17,854 bases of DNA from Acidimicrobiia bacterium (GTDB lineage Bacteria; Actinomycetota; Acidimicrobiia; IMCC26256; PALSA-555). A program made the translations under genes and the position numbers. The stretch spans positions 1 through 17,854 of the forward strand of contig JALHSW010000020.1 of assembly GCA_022865365.1 (NCBI GenBank), read 5' to 3'. The notes under the pieces were generated by a model. That model was not told the DNA's origin, searched no databases, and was given only the letters and a program-made list of their open reading frames with translations. Shown one piece after another: positions 13,065-17,854 of the stretch. Each line of letters begins with the position of its first letter. The first letter of the stretch is position 1.

Positions 13065-14627
13065 TCATACCTGGCGATCCTGGCCGACCCAGAACTCGTC
13101 ACGCATCACTCGCTTGAGGAGCTTCCCGGCGTCGGTGCGGGGCAGCTGCTCGCGGACCTCGTACCCGCGCGGCCGCTTGTACCCACCGATCCGCTCGTCG
13201 ACGAACGCCCGCAGCTCGTCGAGCTCGATCGTCTCGCCGGGCTTCGGCTGCACGACGGCATAGACGGATTCGCCCCACTCGTCGTCGGGGATACCGAAGA
13301 CCGCCGCGTCGATGATCTGCGGGTGCGCGTACAACACCCCCTCGATCTCGGCGGGATAGATGTTCACGCCACCCGAGATGATCATGTCCTTCATGCGGTC
13401 CCGGATCGAGAGGTACCCCTCCCGGTCGACCGAGGCAACGTCGCCGACAGACTTCCAGCCCCGCGCGTCGCCGTCGTCGTCGAGCTCGGAGAGCTGTTCG
13501 TCGGTGCGGTGGTAGCCGTCCATGGCCAGGCGCGTCCTGATGAAGAGCTCGCCGGGCTCGTCGGCCCCGGCTTCGGTGCCGTCGTCGCGCACGATGCGAA
13601 CCTCGATCGGCCCGTAGGTGCGTCCGCACGACCCCGGCTTGCGCAGCTGGTCCTCGGGCTTGAGGACGGTGACGACGCCCAATTCGGTCGATCCGTAGAC
13701 CTCGTACAGGAACCCGTCGCCCATCTTCTCGATGAGCTCCTGCTTCAGCGCGTACGGGACCGGGGCCGCATTGGCGATGAGGCATCGCATCGACGACACG
13801 TCGGCACGCGCGAGCTCACCCGGCGGGAGGCTCACGATGCGCTTGAGCTGAGTCGGCGCGGAGAACGTGTTCGTGACCCGGTGCTCCTTGACGAGCCGCA
13901 GCCACGACACCGCGTCGAACTTGCGCAGCACCACGACCGGACACCCCATGGTGTGACTGATCGTGGCGAATGCCAGGGGCCCCGAGTGGTAGAGCGGCCC
14001 CGTGGTGAGGTGCGTCTCGTCGCCGAGGCGCAGACCCAGCTCGCCGAGCAACGCGAACACGGTCCCGGGATCGGTGGTGGTACGGAGCGCCCCCTTGGGC
14101 TTCCCCGTCGTGCCCGAGGTGTAGATCATCGAGGAGCCCGATGTCGCGTCCGGTGCGTCGGGCGGCTCAGCCTCGGACGAGCTCGCGAGCACGTCATCCC
14201 ATCGCTCGAATCCGGGCGGAGCGTCGCCGCCGTACACGACGAAGCGACGGACCTTCGGGAGATGGTGGCTGACCGAAGCGAGGAGCGGCGCCTGCTCGGC
14301 GTCAGTGATCACGAGGGTTGCGTCGGAGTTGTCGACGACGTACGCCATCTCGTCGGCATTGAAGCGGTACGACAGCGGGACGGCGGTGAGGCCGGCCTTG
14401 CGCGCGGCGTGGAGCGTGACGAGGACCTCGAGTGAGTTGGGGCCGCACCACACCATGCGCTCATCCCGCTCGCTCCCGAGAGCACCGAACGCGTTCGCCA
14501 GCCGGTTGACCAACGCGTTCAGCTCACCGAACGTGGTCGCCGACGGACGTCCACCACCGGACGCGTCGACGATGACCGCGGCTGCGCCGGGATTGGCCTC
14601 GGCGTGCGCTGCGAGTAGGTCCGCCAA
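13065..14627 (-). CDS. AMP-forming acyl-CoA synthetase (FadD-like)
   Basis: An ANL-superfamily adenylating enzyme that activates a carboxylic acid with ATP and CoA via an acyl-AMP. The protein has 520 residues. Motifs in order: P-loop-like YTSGTTGKPKGA (169-180), YGSTELG (about 315), the GWKSVGDVA and DRMKDMIISGGVNIYPAEIE region (hinge and A8), and the catalytic C-terminal lysine in TDAGKLLKR (Lys502). The length and the ISGGVNIYPAE version of A8 fit medium/long-chain or aromatic-acid CoA ligases; the substrate is not deducible. The start is a TTG at 14627: an in-frame TGA lies 15 nt upstream, and GGAG sits 6 nt before the TTG. It is the first gene of the eleven-gene minus-strand operon and is divergent from the GH84 gene. 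Confidence 0.94.
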   Translation of the reverse strand: MADLLAAHAEANPGAAAVIVDASGGGRPSATTFGELNALVNRLANAFGALGSERDERMVWCGPNSLEVLVTLHAARKAGLTAVPLSYRFNADEMAYVVDNSDATLVITDAEQAPLLASVSHHLPKVRRFVVYGGDAPPGFERWDDVLASSSEAEPPDAPDATSGSSMIYTSGTTGKPKGALRTTTDPGTVFALLGELGLRLGDETHLTTGPLYHSGPLAFATISHTMGCPVVVLRKFDAVSWLRLVKEHRVTNTFSAPTQLKRIVSLPPGELARADVSSMRCLIANAAPVPYALKQELIEKMGDGFLYEVYGSTELGVVTVLKPEDQLRKPGSCGRTYGPIEVRIVRDDGTEAGADEPGELFIRTRLAMDGYHRTDEQLSELDDDGDARGWKSVGDVASVDREGYLSIRDRMKDMIISGGVNIYPAEIEGVLYAHPQIIDAAVFGIPDDEWGESVYAVVQPKPGETIELDELRAFVDERIGGYKRPRGYEVREQLPRTDAGKLLKRVMRDEFWVGQDRQV

Positions 14628-14637
14628 CTGTCGCTCC

Positions 14638-14663
14638 GGTCAGGCGTTCGGGTCAGGCGTTCG
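14638..14663. repeat. Perfect 13-bp tandem duplication
   Basis: Two adjacent identical copies of GGTCAGGCGTTCG (14638-14650 and 14651-14663). They lie in the leader between the proposed ligase promoter and its TTG start; the right copy is followed by unrelated sequence. The first copy abuts the ligase ribosome binding site. It may be a slippage duplication or a pair of binding sites. Confidence 0.85.
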
Positions 14664-14704
14664 CTCCCGCACGCGGATCGGCCACCGGAGGCGGAGCGAG
14701 GCAA

Positions 14705-14711
14705 TAGCCTA
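14705..14711. promoter_or_regulatory. Two-way -10 element between the acyl-CoA ligase and GH84 genes
   Basis: TAGCCTA reads as TAGCCT on the plus strand (14705-14710), 6 nt before the GH84 GTG, and as TAGGCT on the minus strand (14711-14706). The plus-strand reading gives a leaderless GH84 transcript, and its TAG is an in-frame stop. The minus-strand reading would start ligase transcription near 14699, leaving a leader of about 70 nt containing the tandem repeat. No -35 is recognisable on either side. Confidence 0.5.
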
Positions 14712-14716
14712 CCGTT

Positions 14717-16339
14717 GTGTTTCGTCCGTTCCCCTTGCGCGGCGTGATCGAGGGGTTCTACGGCCAACCGTGGTCGCACGACGCGCGGTTGGAAGCGATC
14801 ACCTTCCTTGCAGCACGCGGCATGAACGCCTACGTCTATGCCCCGAAGTCCGACCCGCTGCACCGCGACCGGTGGCGCGAGCCCTACACACCGTCGCAGC
14901 TCATCGAGTTCCGGGAGCTCGCCGACGCTTGCCGGGGCTGCGACACGAGGTTCGGTTTCGCAATGTCCCCCGGACTCGACATCGAGTACGGGTCGGAGCG
15001 CGATCGCGACACGCTGCTCGCCAAGCTCGCGCCAGTCACCGACGCCGGCGTCGACTGGGTCGTCCTCGCGCTCGACGACATCGCTCCTCGGCCTGGCCTC
15101 GCGGCCGAACAGGGCGCGCTCACGGGCTGGCTGCGTGACGCGCTCGAACCAAGCGTGCGGATCTCCGTGGTGCCCACCGAGTACGTCGGCACCCATCCGA
15201 CCCCCTACCTCGTCGAGCTCAGCGCCGGTCTCCCCCCCGAGGTGGACGTGTTCTGGACCGGCCCGACGGTCTGCTCCCCGACGATCACCGCGTCGAACGC
15301 CCGTGCGTGGCGCGACGCGATCGGCGGTCGTCCGCTGCTCCTCTGGGACAACTACCCGGTGAACGACTCGGTGATGGAGCACGAGCTCCACCTGGGTCCG
15401 TACCGGGGACGCGACCCCGATCTCGCCGATGTCGTCGACGGCGTGCTCTGCAACCCGATGATCCAACCCCGCGCGTCGTTGGTCGCACTCTCCACCGCCG
15501 CCGACTTCCTGCGTGACCCCGACGCGTACGACGAGGGCGACTCATGGCGACAGGCGATCGCGGCGGTGGGTGGCGACCGGTCCGACGGCCTGCTCGCCAT
15601 GGCGCGCGCGTGCTGTGACGGCCCACTCGCCCGCCCCGAGGAGCTCCCGCTCCACAATCTGGTGGTCACGCTCGCCGACGAGCTCGAGGGGCCAGGATGG
15701 CCCGCACCACTGCGGCGCGCCCGCGAGGAGCTCCGTTCGGTGTGCGCCGCCGCGGTCGCCTGGCGCGACGCGTCCGACGATCCGCTCGCTGCTGAGCTCG
15801 GGCCCTGGCTCCGGCAAGCCGCTCGTGAAGCCGAGACCGGCCTGGCCGCGCTGCGCCTGCTCCAACAGGTCCGGCCGATCGCGACGCTCGACACCGCCGG
15901 CTCTGGTCGGGCCGCCGCACCGGACGCCGAGCTGGCGTTGACGCAATGCTTCACCTTGCTGTTCATGTGGACGGCGGCGCGCGAGGCCTCCCACGAGATC
16001 GTGTTCGGCCCCCGGTTCGGCCTCCATGCCGCGGTTATTCAGCTCGACGACGGGCGACCGGCCCTCGACGTCGCGCTCGCGGTGCGCGAGGACGCTTCGG
16101 TCATCGACCGCCTCGCGCGCCTCGCGCTCGAGCACTACGAACGGTGGACCGCCGGAACCGCCGACGGACTACGGGTGATGGTCGACGGTGCCGAGGTCGC
16201 GCTCGAGGCCGGTGGTCGGTTCCGGTGCGAGCCCGGGGGCGTCGTCCTCGTGCGCGCCGGAAGATGGGCCACCAGGGTGTCGGACGCCACCCGGGTGACC
16301 GAAGCAGCGCCGCCCTTCCGCGATCCTCGGCTCGTCTGA
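14717..16339 (+). CDS. GH84 beta-N-acetylglucosaminidase, apparently cytoplasmic
   Basis: A glycoside hydrolase family 84 enzyme (O-GlcNAcase/NagJ relatives), which removes beta-linked N-acetylglucosamine by substrate-assisted catalysis. The protein has 540 residues. The barrel starts almost at residue 1 with RGVIEGFYGQPWS (8-20), then NAYVYAPKSDPLHRDRWREPY, the catalytic Asp120-Asp121 pair in VLALDDI, FWTGPTVCS (179-187) and LLWDNYPVND (208-217), all family hallmarks for sugar binding. A helical region with LHNLVVTLADELE and a C-terminal part without clear motifs follow. There is no signal peptide, unlike many secreted bacterial GH84 enzymes, so it should act inside the cell. The GTG start has no ribosome binding site and is 6 nt behind a TAGCCT -10. 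NagA follows 10 nt downstream. Confidence 0.93.
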   Translation: MFRPFPLRGVIEGFYGQPWSHDARLEAITFLAARGMNAYVYAPKSDPLHRDRWREPYTPSQLIEFRELADACRGCDTRFGFAMSPGLDIEYGSERDRDTLLAKLAPVTDAGVDWVVLALDDIAPRPGLAAEQGALTGWLRDALEPSVRISVVPTEYVGTHPTPYLVELSAGLPPEVDVFWTGPTVCSPTITASNARAWRDAIGGRPLLLWDNYPVNDSVMEHELHLGPYRGRDPDLADVVDGVLCNPMIQPRASLVALSTAADFLRDPDAYDEGDSWRQAIAAVGGDRSDGLLAMARACCDGPLARPEELPLHNLVVTLADELEGPGWPAPLRRAREELRSVCAAAVAWRDASDDPLAAELGPWLRQAAREAETGLAALRLLQQVRPIATLDTAGSGRAAAPDAELALTQCFTLLFMWTAAREASHEIVFGPRFGLHAAVIQLDDGRPALDVALAVREDASVIDRLARLALEHYERWTAGTADGLRVMVDGAEVALEAGGRFRCEPGGVVLVRAGRWATRVSDATRVTEAAPPFRDPRLV

Positions 16340-16349
16340 GGCCACCGCC

Positions 16350-17474
16350 GTGACCGCGATCCTGACGAGCACCGCGCTCTGCCCGCCGGGGCCGCCTAGT
16401 CAGGGTTGGATCGCGTTCGCCGACGGTGTGATCGTCGACATGGGCCGCGTACCTCCCCCGATCGACACCCACGATTCCGTGCAGGACCTGGGCGACGCGC
16501 TCATCACTCCCGGCTTCATCGACCTGCAGTGCAACGGCGTCGCCGGCGATGATCTGGCGACCGCCGACGACGCGGGTTGGCGACGAGCCGCCGCGAGTCT
16601 GGCGCAGCACGGGACGACGGCATACTGCGGGACCCTGGTCAGCGCCGCACTCGATTCCTACGAGGTACCGCTGGCGCGCGCCGAAGCGCTGCAGGCCTCG
16701 CGAGCCGCGTCCGGCGCCGCGTTGCTCGGCGTCCACCTCGAAGGTCCGTTCCTCGGCGGTGCGCCGGGCGCCCACGATGCCGCGCTGCTTCTCGATGCCG
16801 ACGTTGCCTGGATCCGCGCCCTCCTCGAACACCGCCCGGGACTCGTGCGCATCGTCACGCTCGCTCCCGAGGCCGACCCCGGATTCGCCGCCACCCGTCT
16901 GCTCACCGACGCTGGTGTCGTCGTCGCACTCGGGCACTCCCGCGCGACCTACGACCAGGCGCGGGATGCAGCCGATGCCGGTGCCCGAATGGTCACCCAT
17001 CTCTTCAACGGCATGGGTCCGCTGCATCACCGCGAACCGGGGCTCGTCGGGGCGGCGCTCGACGACGACCGCTTGACTCCCACGATCATCGCCGACGGGA
17101 TTCATGTGCACGCTGCCGTCCTGCGGCTGACCCTCGCGCGCAAGGCGAACGTCGTGGTCGTGAGCGACGCGGTGGCCACGACCACGGGTGTCGTCGCGCG
17201 CGACGGTGGCGCGTTCCTCGCGGACGGCACGCTCGCCGGCGCGACCTCGCTCCTCGACTCCAGCGTTTCGACGCTCGTACGAGCGGGCGTCGCGATCGAG
17301 CGAGCAGTCGAGGTTGTGACCACCGCACCAGCGCGGCTCCTCGGACTCGACGATCGAGGCCGCCTTGCCGTGGGCGCGCGCGCCGACATCGTGGCGTCCG
17401 ACGTGGAGACGCTCCTGCCGCGAGCCGTATGGATCGGTGGCGTGCCGGTCGCCGACGTCGGTCTCCGCCCGTAG
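16350..17474 (+). CDS. nagA: N-acetylglucosamine-6-phosphate deacetylase
   Basis: NagA converts GlcNAc-6-phosphate to glucosamine-6-phosphate and acetate in the cytoplasm. The protein has 374 residues, the usual length. Amidohydrolase landmarks: PGFIDLQCNG (54-63; the Gln-x-Asn version typical of NagA in place of His-x-His), the metal ligand Glu131 in HLEGPFL, LGHSRATY (His196), THLFNGMGPLHHREPG (His217, His226-227), IADGIHVH, and the catalytic Asp273 in VSDA. The start is GTG at 16350, 10 nt after the GH84 stop, so the two are cotranscribed. The GH84 product would supply free GlcNAc, but no GlcNAc kinase, NagB or transporter gene lies in the window, so the link between the two steps is encoded elsewhere. 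Confidence 0.95.
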   Translation: MTAILTSTALCPPGPPSQGWIAFADGVIVDMGRVPPPIDTHDSVQDLGDALITPGFIDLQCNGVAGDDLATADDAGWRRAAASLAQHGTTAYCGTLVSAALDSYEVPLARAEALQASRAASGAALLGVHLEGPFLGGAPGAHDAALLLDADVAWIRALLEHRPGLVRIVTLAPEADPGFAATRLLTDAGVVVALGHSRATYDQARDAADAGARMVTHLFNGMGPLHHREPGLVGAALDDDRLTPTIIADGIHVHAAVLRLTLARKANVVVVSDAVATTTGVVARDGGAFLADGTLAGATSLLDSSVSTLVRAGVAIERAVEVVTTAPARLLGLDDRGRLAVGARADIVASDVETLLPRAVWIGGVPVADVGLRP

Positions 17475-17498
17475 CGTCCCCCGGGAGCGTCCCCCGGT
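17473..17498. repeat. 13-bp tandem repeat between nagA and the FIST gene
   Basis: AGCGTCCCCCGGG (17473-17485) followed by AGCGTCCCCCGGT (17486-17498), and then a third partial copy AGCGTC (17499-17504). The repeat begins in the nagA stop codon and its third copy supplies most of the proposed -10 of the FIST gene. TAGCGT therefore occurs twice, 26 bp apart. Confidence 0.85.
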
Positions 17499-17503
17499 AG
17501 CGT
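17498..17503 (+). promoter_or_regulatory. Leaderless-type -10 for the FIST-domain gene
   Basis: TAGCGT, then CTGGGC (6 nt), then GTG at 17510. The TAG is an in-frame stop that fixes the start. There is no ribosome binding site and no clear -35. It would allow expression independent of nagA. Confidence 0.55.
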
Positions 17504-17509
17504 CTGGGC

Positions 17510-17854
17510 GTGAACCGATTCGCGTCGGCGTTGTCCCTCCACCCGGTCCCAGCGCACGCCGTCGGCGAGACCGCGGGTGAGGTCCTCGAACGGCTCGACG
17601 CGGAGGACCCCGACCTCCTCGTGTGCTTCGCTTCGCCACACTTCGTCGGCGCCCTCGACGACATGGTGCACGCCATGCGCAACCTCCTTGATCCGAGCGT
17701 GCTCCTTGCGGTCACCACGGGCGCCGTGGTCGGCGACGCGCGCGAGGTCGAGGACGGTCCCGGGTTCGCGGTGTTCGCGGCGCGGCTCCCCGACGCCCGG
17801 CTGACGCCGGTCGCGCTCCGGGTCGAGGAGACCCCGGACGGAGCATCGGTCGTC
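17510..17854 (+). CDS. FIST-domain sensory protein, 3' end cut off by window edge
   Basis: The first 115 codons of a protein with an N-terminal FIST domain, a putative small-ligand (possibly amino acid) sensing domain found in bacterial signalling proteins. The visible pattern fits: an early FASALS segment, a helix with AVGETAGEVLERL, the strand DLLVCFASPHFVGALDDMV, then LLAVTTGAVVGDAREVEDGPGFAVFAARLP, where family members have the Gly-rich turn followed by the Gly-Pro-Gly-Phe and Phe-Ala strand. The start is GTG at 17510, behind a TAGCGT -10 with 6-nt spacing. It lies 35 nt after nagA on the same strand. Whether a FIST C-terminal domain or a signalling domain follows cannot be seen. Confidence 0.8.
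   Translation, partial: MNRFASALSLHPVPAHAVGETAGEVLERLDAEDPDLLVCFASPHFVGALDDMVHAMRNLLDPSVLLAVTTGAVVGDAREVEDGPGFAVFAARLPDARLTPVALRVEETPDGASVV

Noticed and set aside
13055..13102. 16-codon N-terminal extension of the ATP-grasp subunit
   Set aside because: It would overlap the ligase by 38 nt; the typical entry helix of the family is already complete from GTG 13054.

Overview
The window is GC-rich and densely coding, with many GTG starts and overlapping stop/start codons. It carries a Pup-proteasome locus (prcB, pup, dop, arc). This combination points to a high-GC actinobacterium (Actinomycetota); an early-branching group such as Acidimicrobiia would fit, but that is inference. I see no rRNA, tRNA, CRISPR array, insertion sequence or phage structural gene. 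No gene-free stretch exceeds 300 bases; the longest, between arc and the ferredoxin gene, is about 210.

Left region (1-4398, minus strand): the protein-tagging and degradation locus, in transcription order arc (proteasomal AAA ATPase), dop (deamidase of Pup), pup (ending Gly-Gly-Gln), a small HNH/endonuclease VII-like gene, and prcB (20S core beta subunit, cut by the window edge). The prcA and pafA genes expected next would lie outside. A three-cysteine ferredoxin (4611-4847) diverges from arc and ends in a near-perfect hairpin terminator. It is followed by a haemolysin III/PAQR-type membrane protein (4957-5616), whose start sits just behind a perfect operator-like palindrome.

Middle region (5645-14627, minus strand): eleven genes with gaps of at most 11 nt or 4-nt overlaps, probably one long operon. 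In order these are an AMP-forming acyl-CoA ligase, an ATP-grasp subunit and a CoA-binding subunit of an NDP-forming acyl-CoA synthetase, a PBP4-type D,D-carboxypeptidase, a holin-like membrane protein, two very small proteins, a TtuB-like ubiquitin-fold sulfur carrier, a TtuA-like tRNA thiolase, TrmI (tRNA m1A58 methyltransferase) and a MarP-like membrane serine protease. The ttuB-ttuA-trmI block looks like a dedicated tRNA T-loop modification module. Its sulfur carrier ends in Gly-Gly-Ala-Pro rather than a bare Gly-Gly, so it probably needs trimming.

Right region (14717-17854, plus strand): a GH84 beta-N-acetylglucosaminidase without a signal peptide, nagA (GlcNAc-6-phosphate deacetylase) 10 nt downstream, then the start of a FIST-domain protein cut by the window edge. 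The first two suggest intracellular amino-sugar turnover.

A recurring regulatory pattern runs through the window. Five genes that lack a ribosome binding site (the endonuclease, dop, the haemolysin III gene, the GH84 gene and the FIST gene) each have a TAnnnT hexamer exactly 6 nt before the start codon. This is the geometry of leaderless actinobacterial promoters. In four of the five, the hexamer also supplies an in-frame stop codon that fixes the start.
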